Below are positions 50,896 through 59,746 of a stretch of DNA of 64,000 nt, piece by piece. The stretch comes from Rhizobium lentis (GTDB lineage: Bacteria; Pseudomonadota; Alphaproteobacteria; Rhizobiales; Rhizobiaceae). The DNA is taken from the NCBI RefSeq assembly GCF_014200175.1, contig NZ_JACHBD010000008.1:248001-312000 (forward strand), given 5' to 3'. Under the pieces are notes generated by a model, which was not told where the DNA came from, made no database searches, and saw only the letters and a program-made list of their open reading frames with translations. Within the stretch, counting starts at the first letter, position 1. Each line of letters starts with the position of its first letter. The translations under genes were made by a program, and so were the position numbers.

Positions 50896-51759
50896 TCACT
50901 TCGCCCTCCCGGCAAGGCCGCGCGGGAAGACGCAGATGATCGCGATCACGGCAAGATAGAAGAAGAATTCCCCGAACTCCGGCATCAGATAGCGGCCCGT
51001 TGTATCGATCGCGCCGAGCAGCAGGCAGGCGATCAGCGCGCCGGGAATGGAGCCGGCGCCGCCGACGGAGACGACGACCAGGAAGGTCACCATGTAGCGC
51101 AGCGCATAATAGGGCTCGACCGGCAAGAGTTCGGCGCCGACCACGCCGCCCAAGGCGGCAAGCCCGACGGCGATGGCAAAGCTCACCGCATAGATGATCT
51201 CGGTGCGCACGCCGAGTGCCGCCGCCATCGCCGCATCGTCCACCGAGGCGCGCAGCTTGACGCCGAAGTTCGTCCTTTCGATTGCGAACCAGAGCGCCAG
51301 CGCCACGGCGAGGCCGCAGAGGATGGCGAAAAGCCGGTGAACGGGAATGGTGCGAAATCCGAGATCGGCCGAACCCTGCAGCGCTGCGGCAAGCGGTATG
51401 GTCTTCAGCGTTGGTCCCATCAGGTAATTGGACATGCCGATGATGCAGAAGGTGATGCCGATCGTCATCAGCACCTGGGTCAGTTCCGGCGCGCCGTAGA
51501 TCCGACGATAGAGGAAGCGCTCGAGAGGGATTGCAATGATGATCGTGGCGACCACGGCAGCAATGATTGCCATGGCATAACCGAGGCCGAGGTCACGCGC
51601 GGCATAGGAGGCGATGTAGCCCCCGATCATGGCGAAGGCGCCGTGCGCGAGGTTGACGACGCGCATCAGCCCCATGGTGACGGAAAGGCCGATCGATATC
51701 ACGAAGAGCACCATGCCATAGGCCAGCGCGTCGACGGCTATGCTGAAGACTGTTTGCAT
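50896..51759 (-). CDS. HAAT-type ABC permease (LivH-like)
   Basis: 287 residues, about eight helices. ALAYGMVLFVISIGLSVTMGLMRVVNLAHGAFAMIGGY is the conserved LivH start, with the coupling helix LRASVDDAAMAAALGVRTEIIYAVSFA. 66 bases after the binding-protein gene. Confidence 0.9.
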   Translation of the reverse strand: MQTVFSIAVDALAYGMVLFVISIGLSVTMGLMRVVNLAHGAFAMIGGYIASYAARDLGLGYAMAIIAAVVATIIIAIPLERFLYRRIYGAPELTQVLMTIGITFCIIGMSNYLMGPTLKTIPLAAALQGSADLGFRTIPVHRLFAILCGLAVALALWFAIERTNFGVKLRASVDDAAMAAALGVRTEIIYAVSFAIAVGLAALGGVVGAELLPVEPYYALRYMVTFLVVVSVGGAGSIPGALIACLLLGAIDTTGRYLMPEFGEFFFYLAVIAIICVFPRGLAGRAK

Positions 51760-51825
51760 GGAACTACCTACTTGAATGCGACGGGCCTGGGATTCCAGGT
51801 TCGCCGCATGTTCTGACGCCCGATG

Positions 51826-52998
51826 TTACTTGGCCGCTGCCAGGCCCGGATCGCCCTGCTTCTCGAAGGTCTGGACCTCCTTGTTGATGTAGGTCCCGTC
51901 GTCGGCCTTGGCGACTTCGCGCAGATAGATGTTCTGCGTGATGTGGCGGCTTTCCGGATCGATCGAAACCGGGCCGCGCGGGCTCACCCAGGCAAGGCCC
52001 TTTACCGCATCGACAGCCTTCTCGGCATCCTGCTTGCCGCCCGTCGCCTCGATCATTTTGTAGATGACATACATGCCGTCATAGGCGCTGACTGCGGGGA
52101 AGGAGAGTTCGGCCTTGTTGCCGATCGCCTTGGTGGCCGCCTCGACGAAAGCCTTGTTCTCGGGAGAATCGTGCGACACGGCATAGTGGAAGGTCGTCTG
52201 AATGCCGAGCGCGGCGTCACCCAGCGCCGGCAGGTCGGATTCCTGCGTCAGGTCGCCCGGTGCGAAGAACTTGATGCCGGCGGCCTTCAGACCGTTTTCG
52301 TTGTAAGCCTTGACGAAGCCGAGGGTCGTCGGTCCCGACGGCAGGAAGGCGAAGACGCCCTCAGCGCCGGAGTCCTTGATGCGCTGCATGATCGGGCTGA
52401 AATCGTTGGTCGCAAGCGGCATGCGGATCGCCTCGACCACCTGGCCGCCGGCCTTTTCGAAGCCGGTCTTGAAGGCATTCTCGGCGTCGATGCCGGGGCC
52501 GTAATCGCTGACGACAGAGATCACCTTCTTGACGCCGGCGTCGAAGGCGACTTTTGCGATCGGAGTCGAGGTCTGCCAGGTCGTGAACGAGGTGCGCACA
52601 ACAAGCGGGCTCTTGGTGACGATCGCCGAGGTCGCGGCGTTCATAACGACCATCGGCACGTTGCCCTGCTTCAGGATCGGCGTCACCGCCATGGCGTCGG
52701 GGGTGAAATAGAAGCCGGCGAGATACTGGACTTTTTCCTTGACGATCAGTTCCTGCGCCAGCGCCTTGGATTGGGCCGGGTCGGCCTGCGGCACGTCGCG
52801 GTAGACGATCTCGACCGTGTCGCTGCCGACCTTGCTGCCGTTGACAGCCATATAAGCGTCGATACCGGCCTTGAAGTTCTTGCCCTGGAGCGCGAAGGGA
52901 CCGGAGAACGGCCCGATGACGCCGACCTTGATGGTGTCGGCATAGGCGCTGGTGCCCATAACAATTGCCGCAGCGGCGGCCAGAAACAGCTTCCTCAT
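51826..52998 (-). CDS. Periplasmic binding protein of the HAAT importer, probably for an aromatic acid
   Basis: 390 residues. Signal peptide RKLFLAAAAAIVMGTSAYA, then TIKVGVIGPFSGPFALQGKNFKAGIDAYM, the type I periplasmic-binding fold typical of Leu/Ile/Val-type (HAAT) proteins. Related proteins carry 4-hydroxybenzoate and other aromatic acids as well as amino acids. The pobA neighbour suggests 4-hydroxybenzoate as the ligand (inference). First gene of the operon SBP-livH-livM-livG-livF. Confidence 0.85.
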   Translation of the reverse strand: MRKLFLAAAAAIVMGTSAYADTIKVGVIGPFSGPFALQGKNFKAGIDAYMAVNGSKVGSDTVEIVYRDVPQADPAQSKALAQELIVKEKVQYLAGFYFTPDAMAVTPILKQGNVPMVVMNAATSAIVTKSPLVVRTSFTTWQTSTPIAKVAFDAGVKKVISVVSDYGPGIDAENAFKTGFEKAGGQVVEAIRMPLATNDFSPIMQRIKDSGAEGVFAFLPSGPTTLGFVKAYNENGLKAAGIKFFAPGDLTQESDLPALGDAALGIQTTFHYAVSHDSPENKAFVEAATKAIGNKAELSFPAVSAYDGMYVIYKMIEATGGKQDAEKAVDAVKGLAWVSPRGPVSIDPESRHITQNIYLREVAKADDGTYINKEVQTFEKQGDPGLAAAK

Positions 52999-53174
52999 TC
53001 TTCTCTCTCCCTTTTCGGCGTACTCCAGCGCCGTATTGAATTTCAGGTTAGCTTGTCATGCGAAATGGTGATGTAAAATGAAATAAAACCCCAAATACAT
53101 GATCTGCTGGTTATGGTTCTGCGTCTCGAACACCCGGTTCGCTGCGAGTGCGCGCAACCTTCATCCGCAATCCT

Positions 53175-54347
53175 TCAGAACGGCAACCCCACATAATTTT
53201 CGGCAAGGACCGTCGAGGCGGCGCGGGAATGCGTGAGATAGTCGAGCTCGGCCTCCTGAATCCTCTGATCGAAATCACCGGTATCGGGGAAACGATGCAT
53301 CATCGTCGTCATCCACCAGGAAAACCGCACTGCCTTCCACACACGGGCAAGTGCAACCTGCGAATAGTCGTCGATGCCATGATCCGAGCCTTCGCGGTAA
53401 TGCATGAGCAGCCCGGAGAATAGATAGTGGACGTCGCTGGCTGCAAGGTTCAGCCCCTTGGCGCCGGTCGGCGGCACGATATGGGCGGCGTCGCCGACAA
53501 GGAAAAGCCGGCCGAAACGCATCGGCTCGGCGACAAAGGAGCGTAAAGGCGCGATCGATTTCTCGAAGGACGGCGCAGTTTTCAGCGCCTCGGCGTGATG
53601 TGCCGGCAGACGCCGTCTCAGCTCGTCCCAGAAGCGCTCATCGCTCCAGTCCTCGACCTTCTCGTCGAGCGGGCATTGGATATAGTAGCGGCTGCGCGTG
53701 GCCGAGCGCATCGAGCAGAGCGCGAAACCCCTCGGGTGGTTGGCGTAGATCAGTTCATGGCTGACGGGCGCCACGTCGGCAAGCAGGCCCAGCCAGCCGA
53801 AAGGATAGACCTTTTCGAAACTCCGGGTCGCCCCTTCGGGGACGGCCTTGCGGCTTGCTCCGTGAAAACCGTCGCAGCCGGCGATGAAATCGCAATCGAT
53901 GCGCCTGGCAGCGCCGTCTTTCATATAGGTAACGAAAGGAGAGCGGCCGTCGAAATCATGCGGTGCGACATCGGCGGCATTGTAGATCGACAGGGCGCCG
54001 CTTGCTTCGCGCTGCTCCATCAGGTCGCGCGTCACCTCGGTCTGCCCGTAGACGGTGACGCGCCGGCCGCCGGTCAGTTCATGCAGGTCGATGCGATGGT
54101 CGCGTCCGTCGAAGGCGAGCGAGAAGCCGTCATGCGGCAGGCCTTCGGCATGTAGCCTCGCTCCAGCCTTGGCTTCATCCAGCAGCCCGACGGTGCCTTC
54201 CTCGAGAACGCCGGCTCGGACCCGGCCGAGGATGTAATCCTTGTTCACGCGGTCGAGGACGACATTGTCGATGCCGGCTTCGGTCAGAAGCTGGCCGAGC
54301 AGCAAGCCGGATGGTCCCGAACCGATGATGGCGACCTGGGTTCGCAA
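53175..54347 (-). CDS. pobA: 4-hydroxybenzoate 3-monooxygenase PobA
   Basis: 390 residues from a TTG start. Hydroxylates 4-hydroxybenzoate to protocatechuate using FAD and NADPH. FAD loop AIIGSGPSGLLLG at the N terminus, DRVRAGVLEEGTVGLL-type block (RVRAGVLEEGTVGLL), FIAGCDGFHGASR, and the FAD ribityl motif FLVGDAAHIVPPTGAKGLNLA. PobA proteins normally begin RTQVAIIGSG; here that is encoded after TTG 54347, with GGAGG seven bases before. An in-frame ATG at 54365 would add six residues. Divergent from pobR. Confidence 0.92.
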   Translation of the reverse strand: MRTQVAIIGSGPSGLLLGQLLTEAGIDNVVLDRVNKDYILGRVRAGVLEEGTVGLLDEAKAGARLHAEGLPHDGFSLAFDGRDHRIDLHELTGGRRVTVYGQTEVTRDLMEQREASGALSIYNAADVAPHDFDGRSPFVTYMKDGAARRIDCDFIAGCDGFHGASRKAVPEGATRSFEKVYPFGWLGLLADVAPVSHELIYANHPRGFALCSMRSATRSRYYIQCPLDEKVEDWSDERFWDELRRRLPAHHAEALKTAPSFEKSIAPLRSFVAEPMRFGRLFLVGDAAHIVPPTGAKGLNLAASDVHYLFSGLLMHYREGSDHGIDDYSQVALARVWKAVRFSWWMTTMMHRFPDTGDFDQRIQEAELDYLTHSRAASTVLAENYVGLPF

Positions 54348-54465
54348 ATGCTTCCTCCCCGACATTTTTCCGTCTTGTCAGATTCTGCCGCGCCGGCCGG
54401 ATCGCCACAATGGACATTCCAGCCTAAAAATTGCACTAATCGAACATTGGCGCGGGAGGGAGCCG
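54348..54465. promoter_or_regulatory. pobA-pobR divergent promoter region
   Basis: 118 bp (or 100 if pobA starts at ATG 54365) between divergent start codons. TTGTCAGATTCTGCCG and GCACTAATCGAACATT are in it, but no clear dyad for the AraC-type regulator can be fixed by eye. Expected to hold the PobR site controlling pobA. Confidence 0.45.
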
Positions 54466-55356
54466 ATGAGCAGACAGATACCAACCTACGAGCTCTACGG
54501 CGAAAACATCGGGCGATCGCCGGAATTCTGGTTGCATTGCGAAACAATTCGCTCGCGCAGCAGCCTGCATCAATGGGAAATTCGTCTTCACCGTCACGAG
54601 AGCTTCTTTCAGATATTGTACATCGAAGCCGGTTCGGGCGATGCGATCTTCGGCGAGAAGAGCCATGCCATCCGGCCGCCGGCGGTCATTACGGTTCCGC
54701 CCGGGCTCCATCACGGCTTTCGTTTTTCACGCGATATCGACGGTCTCGTCATTACCATATTGCGGTCTCATCTCAGCCACCCGCCCGGCGAGCGGAGCCA
54801 TCACGGCGAATGGCTGGCGACGCCGCATCTGACGCCGCTCGATCCCGATCATGCCGAGGCTGCCCATGTGATGCAGACGCTGCGGCGGCTGGGCGACGAA
54901 TTCGAAAACCGCCGCAGTGGCCGCAACGAGGTCTTGGCAGCCTACGTCGCCCTGGCGCTGCGGCTGACGGCGCGGATTTCCCATGAGGGGAGTACGCGGG
55001 AGCTTTCGTCAAACGAAAACGAGCGACGGATGGAGATGCTGGGCGAGCTCATTCAGCAACATTTCCGATCCCACAAGCCCGCATCCTTCTATGCCAGGGA
55101 ACTCGGGCTTTCGCCGACGCATCTCACCCGGATCGTCCGGTCGATGACCGGCAGCACGCCGCACGAACTGATCGCCGGCCAGCTTGTCGAGGAGGCGAAG
55201 CGCCAGCTGGTTTTTACGCTCGGCAGCGTTCAGGAGATCGGCTTTCGGCTCGGCTTCACCGATCCCGCCTATTTCTCGCGCTTCTTCCTCAAATATACGG
55301 GAGAAACACCGCGGGTCTGGCGCATGAAGGAGAAGATTCGGCTCGATGGTGCGTAG
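54466..55356 (+). CDS. pobR: AraC-family regulator PobR
   Basis: 296 residues. N-terminal cupin-like effector domain (HRHESFFQILYIEAGSGDAIFGEKSHAIRPPAVITVPPG), then C-terminal double HTH (residues 190-290: FYARELGLSPTHLTRIVRSMTGSTPHELI and VQEIGFRLGFTDPAYFSRFFLKYTGETPRVWR). In rhizobia and relatives AraC-type PobR activates pobA in response to 4-hydroxybenzoate. ATG 54466 is preceded by GGGAGGG. Confidence 0.9.
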   Translation: MSRQIPTYELYGENIGRSPEFWLHCETIRSRSSLHQWEIRLHRHESFFQILYIEAGSGDAIFGEKSHAIRPPAVITVPPGLHHGFRFSRDIDGLVITILRSHLSHPPGERSHHGEWLATPHLTPLDPDHAEAAHVMQTLRRLGDEFENRRSGRNEVLAAYVALALRLTARISHEGSTRELSSNENERRMEMLGELIQQHFRSHKPASFYARELGLSPTHLTRIVRSMTGSTPHELIAGQLVEEAKRQLVFTLGSVQEIGFRLGFTDPAYFSRFFLKYTGETPRVWRMKEKIRLDGA

Positions 55357-55955
55357 CGGTGGCGATTGTCAACAGTCACTCGCCAATAACTCCCTATGCG
55401 GTCTCTATCGCATCAATTGCTCGCTTTTCTCCAGGATTCCTTAACCGGGCATGCTTCTAAACATCATCTGATCTATGCATTGGCCATTCTCGGTTTTCTT
55501 AAAACTCACTTCGAGGAACATCGACGTCTGTATAAAAAACACAGAAGATGTCGCGATATCAATTCTATCTGCCTTACCCATTGTGGCTTCGTTGCAGTTG
55601 ATCATTTTGTTGACGGCAACGAACATTTTGTCATTTCCTCGTATCTTTTTGAAGTTGCGATAATGTCCTGTTATGTAAATATTGTATAATTCCGAGTTTG
55701 TATAAAAATGAACGTTTTTCCAAATGTAAATAATTTCCAGAACCAGCAGCAATGCCGCTATTATATCTAAAACCTTTAAGTTTCTTATAGAAAAAAACAT
55801 TGTATCTCGAGCGTCGTATTCAATTTCTGCTTATTTTCTCTACGTGCATTGCCCATAGTTTCTTCGCCGAGACTGAGCTTGCCCGACGCTGCTAAAATAA
55901 TCAATCCAGCCAAAGCGCAATTGGCCCTTCCGGCGAATTGTGCCTGCTCTTCGGC
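55357..55955. other. AT-rich pocket between pobR and phosphoketolase
   Basis: About 600 bp, strongly AT-rich from 55480 to 55880 against flanks of about 60% GC, with long runs such as ATAAAAAACACAG and TATAGAAAAAAACATTG. Apart from the weak 119-codon frame no gene or repeat is seen. Its composition suggests acquired DNA or decayed sequence. Confidence 0.6.
55441..55800 (-). CDS. AT-rich hypothetical membrane protein
   Basis: 119 residues. One membrane helix near the N terminus (VLDIIAALLLVLEIIYIW, residues 10-28), then a polar stretch rich in Lys, Asn and Ile, very unlike the rest of the window in base composition. No family recognised. No strong ribosome-binding site. A plus-strand frame (55396-55689) competes; the minus frame has the more protein-like profile. 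Low confidence that it is expressed. Confidence 0.35.
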   Translation of the reverse strand: MFFSIRNLKVLDIIAALLLVLEIIYIWKNVHFYTNSELYNIYITGHYRNFKKIRGNDKMFVAVNKMINCNEATMGKADRIDIATSSVFFIQTSMFLEVSFKKTENGQCIDQMMFRSMPG

Positions 55956-58343
55956 TCACGGCGCCGGCCACACCCATCCACTCACCTCCGGCATGTCCTC
56001 GCCATGTTCCCTGACATAGTCGTGATGCGCGGCAAGCTTGCCGCGGAGGGCGGCGAGGGTTTCACCTGCCTTTTCCTTCAGGCCCGGGACGCGCTCGATG
56101 GCTTCGATGGCGAGATGGAAGCGGTCGAGCTGGTTGAGGACGGTCATGTCGAAGGGGGTGGTCGTCGTTCCCTCCTCGATGAAGCCGCGGACATGGATGT
56201 TTTCGTGGTTGGTGCGCTTATAGGTCAGGCGGTGGATGAGATAGGGGTAGCCGTGATAGGCGAAGATGACAGGCTTGTCCGAGGTGAAGATCGCGTCGAA
56301 GGCTTCGTCGGAAAGGCCGTGCGGATGCTGGTCGCTGGATTGCAGCGCCAGCAGGTCGACGACGTTGACGGTGCGGATTTTCAGCTCCGGAATAGCCTTG
56401 CGTAAGAGATCGACGGCGGCGAGCGTCTCCATGGTCGGCACGTCGCCGGCGCAGGCCATGACGAGATCGGGCGAGATCGCGTCCTCCTCGTTGCTCGCCC
56501 AGTGCCAGATGCCGATGCCGGCTTCGCAATGTTTTATCGCTTCGTCCATCGACAGCCATTGCGGCTCCGGCTGCTTGCCGGCGACGATGACGTTGACGCG
56601 GTCGTAGGTGCGTAGGCAATGATCGCCGACCCAGAGCAGGGTATTGGCATCCGGCGGCAGGTAGATGCGGACGATATCGGCCTTCTTGTTGGCGACGAGA
56701 TCGACGAAGCCGGGGTCCTGATGGCTGAAGCCGTTATGGTCCTGGCGCCAGACATGCGAGGTCAGCAGATAGTTCAGCGAGGAAATCGGCTTTCGCCATT
56801 CGAGCTCGCGCGTCACCTTCAGCCATTTCGCATGCTGGTTGAACATGGAATCGATGATGTGGATGAAGGCCTCGTAGCAGGAAAAGAGGCCGTGCCGGCC
56901 GGTCAGCAGGTAGCCTTCCAGCCAGCCCTGGCAGAGATGTTCGGAGAGCACCTCCATGACGCGCCCGTCGCGGGAGAGATTGATATCGTAGGGTTCGATA
57001 TCTTCCATCCAGACGCGGTCGGTGACGTCGAAGACGCTGCCGAGGCGGTTCGATTCCGTCTCGTCGGGGCCGAAGATGCGGAAGTTCGCCCCCTCCGCAT
57101 TGAGCTTCATCGTGTCGCGCAGGTAATGGCCGAGGATCTGCGTCGACTGCGCCATGACGCTGCCGCGCCTGCCGGTGTCGACCGCATAGTCCCTGATATC
57201 GGGAACGACCAATTCCGTGCGCAGCAAGCCGCCATTGGCATGCGGATTGGCGCCCATACGGCGCTTGCCGAGAGGGGCAAGGGCGCGCAGCTCAGGCTTT
57301 AATCGGCCGTCGGAACCGAAGAGATCTTCCGGATTGTAGCTGCGCATCCAGTCCTCGAGGATCTTGCGGTGGCCATCGTCCCCGCGGCAGTTGGAAACCG
57401 GCACTTGATGGGCGCGCCAGAAGCCTTCCACCTTCTTGCCGTCCACCTCCTTCGGGCCCGTCCAGCCCTTGGGGCTGCGCAGTACGATCATCGGCCAGCG
57501 CGGGCAGCCGTCCGCAGCCTCGCCGTTGAGGGCCTGCCTCTGGATTTCGCCGATGCGGTCAAAGATCCGGTCAAGGGTCGCGGCCATCTGCCGATGCATG
57601 TCTTGCGGCTCATGGCCCTCGACGAAGAAGGGTTCGTAGCCGTAGCCCTCGAAGAGGCGCCGGAGGTTGTCGTCACCGGTGCGAGCGAGAATGGTCGGGT
57701 TGGCGATCTTGTAGCCGTTCAAATGCAGGATCGGCAGAACCGCGCCGTCGCGGGCGGGATTGAGGAACTTGTTGGAATGCCAGCTGGCGGCCAGCGGTCC
57801 GGTTTCGGCCTCGCCGTCGCCGACGACGCAGGTGACGATCAGGTCGGGATTGTCGAAGGCCGCGCCATAGGCATGGACGAGGGCATAGCCAAGCTCGCCG
57901 CCCTCGTGGATCGATCCGGGCGTTTCCGGCGCCGCGTGGCTTGGGATGCCGCCGGGGAAGGAGAATTGCCGGAAGAGCTTGCGCATGCCTTCGGCATCCT
58001 CGGAAATATCGGGATAGATTTCGCTGTAGCTGCCTTCGAGATAGGTGTTGGCGACCATGCCCGGGCCGCCGTGGCCGGGGCCGCACATATAGACGACATC
58101 GAGATCGCGGGCGCGGATGAGGCGGTTCAGATGCGCATAAATGAAGTTGAGGCCCGGTGTCGTGCCCCAGTGGCCGAGCAGGCGGGGCTTGATGTGCTCT
58201 GACTTCAGCGGCTCGCGCAGCAGCGGATTGGCAAGCAGGTAGATCTGACCGACCGAGAGATAGTTGGCCGCCCGCCAGTAGCGGTCGATCAGGGTGAGTT
58301 CAGCATCGGTCAGGGCGGCGGCGGTCGAGACATGCTTTTCCAT
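55956..58343 (-). CDS. xfp: Phosphoketolase
   Basis: 795 residues. Cleaves xylulose 5-phosphate (and often fructose 6-phosphate) with phosphate to acetyl phosphate and a triose or tetrose phosphate. Starts with YWRAANYLSVGQIYLLANPLL and RLLGHWGTTPGLNFIYAHLNRLI, has MCGPGHGGPGMVAN, the ThDP-binding region VVGDGEAETGPLAASWHSNKF near 165, and the C-terminal HRLTYKRTNHENIHVRGFIEEGTTTTPFDM. Cotranscribed with downstream-read ackA (ackA lies upstream on the same strand), which converts acetyl phosphate to acetate and ATP. Confidence 0.95.
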   Translation of the reverse strand: MEKHVSTAAALTDAELTLIDRYWRAANYLSVGQIYLLANPLLREPLKSEHIKPRLLGHWGTTPGLNFIYAHLNRLIRARDLDVVYMCGPGHGGPGMVANTYLEGSYSEIYPDISEDAEGMRKLFRQFSFPGGIPSHAAPETPGSIHEGGELGYALVHAYGAAFDNPDLIVTCVVGDGEAETGPLAASWHSNKFLNPARDGAVLPILHLNGYKIANPTILARTGDDNLRRLFEGYGYEPFFVEGHEPQDMHRQMAATLDRIFDRIGEIQRQALNGEAADGCPRWPMIVLRSPKGWTGPKEVDGKKVEGFWRAHQVPVSNCRGDDGHRKILEDWMRSYNPEDLFGSDGRLKPELRALAPLGKRRMGANPHANGGLLRTELVVPDIRDYAVDTGRRGSVMAQSTQILGHYLRDTMKLNAEGANFRIFGPDETESNRLGSVFDVTDRVWMEDIEPYDINLSRDGRVMEVLSEHLCQGWLEGYLLTGRHGLFSCYEAFIHIIDSMFNQHAKWLKVTRELEWRKPISSLNYLLTSHVWRQDHNGFSHQDPGFVDLVANKKADIVRIYLPPDANTLLWVGDHCLRTYDRVNVIVAGKQPEPQWLSMDEAIKHCEAGIGIWHWASNEEDAISPDLVMACAGDVPTMETLAAVDLLRKAIPELKIRTVNVVDLLALQSSDQHPHGLSDEAFDAIFTSDKPVIFAYHGYPYLIHRLTYKRTNHENIHVRGFIEEGTTTTPFDMTVLNQLDRFHLAIEAIERVPGLKEKAGETLAALRGKLAAHHDYVREHGEDMPEVSGWVWPAP

Positions 58344-58414
58344 GGGCTTCTCCCGTTCGAAAACGCGTTCAACGTCAGTTCTAGCCGTTAGCGCCAGCGC
58401 GCCGTTGATCTGGA

Positions 58415-59593
58415 TCAGCGGGCGCGAAGAACGGACAGCGCCTCGTCGGCGATCACCTGTTCTTCGTCCGTGGCAACGACATGGGCGGCGATACGGCTTT
58501 CCCCGGTGCTGATCGTGAAACTGTCGGCGGCGTTGGCCTTTTCATCAATCGAAAGGCCGAGCCAGGACAGGCGTTTCGCCACGCCGACGCGGATTTCCGG
58601 CTGATGCTCGCCTATGCCGGCGGTGAAGACGACGGCATCGAGGCCGCGGAGGGTTACCGCCATGCGGCCGATCTCGCCGGCAATGCGCAGTGTGAAAAGG
58701 TCGATCGCCTGGCGCGCTTCCGGGCGGCCGTCCGTCAACAGATCGCGCGTATCGGCGCTGATACCGGAAACACCGAGCAGGCCTGAGCGGTGATAGAGCA
58801 GATCCTCGATCTCACCCAGGGATCGTTTTCTCTCTCCTGCCAGGTGCAGGATCACGCCGGGATCGAGGCAGCCCGGGCGTGTCGCCATCGGGATGCCGTC
58901 GAGGGTCGAAAAGCCCATGCTGCAATCGCGGCTGATGCCGTCTTCCATCGCACAGAGGCTGGCGCCGCTGCCGAGATGGGCGACCACAACCTTTGCCGCA
59001 TGCGGCGCTTTGCGAGCGAGTTCACTGGCGATGAACTTATAAGAAAGCCCGTGGAAGCCGTAACGCTTGATGCCCTCGTCATGCAGGGAACGGGGTATGG
59101 CGAGGCGGCGAACGAGATCGTCCTGCGTGGCATGGAAGGCCGTGTCGAAGGAGGCTGTCTGGACAAGATGCGGCTTCAGGTGACGGAGCGCGCGGATGAA
59201 GCGCAGCGCTTGCGGTTGGTGCAGAGGCGCGAGCGGGATCAGCGCTTCGATCCCATCGGTGGCGGCGTCATCGAGCGCGACGGCGCTCGTGAAGCGCTCG
59301 CCGCCATGGACGACGCGGTGGCCGACAGCGACTGCGGCAGCCATGTCGAAATGATCGGCGAGAAGCGCGAAGGTCTCGTCGATAACGCCGTGCAGATCGT
59401 CCGTCACCTCCGCCCTCAGCGGCATGTGGAATGTCTGAGATTCCCTGGTCAGTCCAAGCGAGAGCGGCTCGGCGCGGAGGTCGATGACGCCCTTTCCGAG
59501 GTGTCGTGCCTCGGCGCTATCGATCGAGAAGACGCCGACCTTCACAGTCGATGAGCCGGCGTTGAAGGTCAGGAGGAGGTCGGTGGATGACAT
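58415..59593 (-). CDS. ackA: Acetate kinase AckA
   Basis: 392 residues. Interconverts acetyl phosphate + ADP and acetate + ATP. LLTFNAGSSTVKVGVF at the N terminus, HRVVHGGERF near 95, FDTAFHATQ, LGSGASLCAMEDGISRDCSMGFSTLDGIPMATRPGCLDPG, and FTAGIGEHQPEIR near 325. 71 bases separate it from xfp; together they form a phosphoketolase bypass that yields ATP and acetate. Confidence 0.94.
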   Translation of the reverse strand: MSSTDLLLTFNAGSSTVKVGVFSIDSAEARHLGKGVIDLRAEPLSLGLTRESQTFHMPLRAEVTDDLHGVIDETFALLADHFDMAAAVAVGHRVVHGGERFTSAVALDDAATDGIEALIPLAPLHQPQALRFIRALRHLKPHLVQTASFDTAFHATQDDLVRRLAIPRSLHDEGIKRYGFHGLSYKFIASELARKAPHAAKVVVAHLGSGASLCAMEDGISRDCSMGFSTLDGIPMATRPGCLDPGVILHLAGERKRSLGEIEDLLYHRSGLLGVSGISADTRDLLTDGRPEARQAIDLFTLRIAGEIGRMAVTLRGLDAVVFTAGIGEHQPEIRVGVAKRLSWLGLSIDEKANAADSFTISTGESRIAAHVVATDEEQVIADEALSVLRAR

Positions 59594-59746
59594 GTCTTCA
59601 GAGACTCCGCACAGTCGTCACGATGACCGAACTTAGCGCCGAAACTCCCGCTGGAAAGGCATGGCAGCCCGTGCGCAACATGCTGACGGTTCGTGGCGGC
59701 CGGCACGACGCCAAGCTTGGGGCAGTTTTGTTGAATTACGCTAGGG

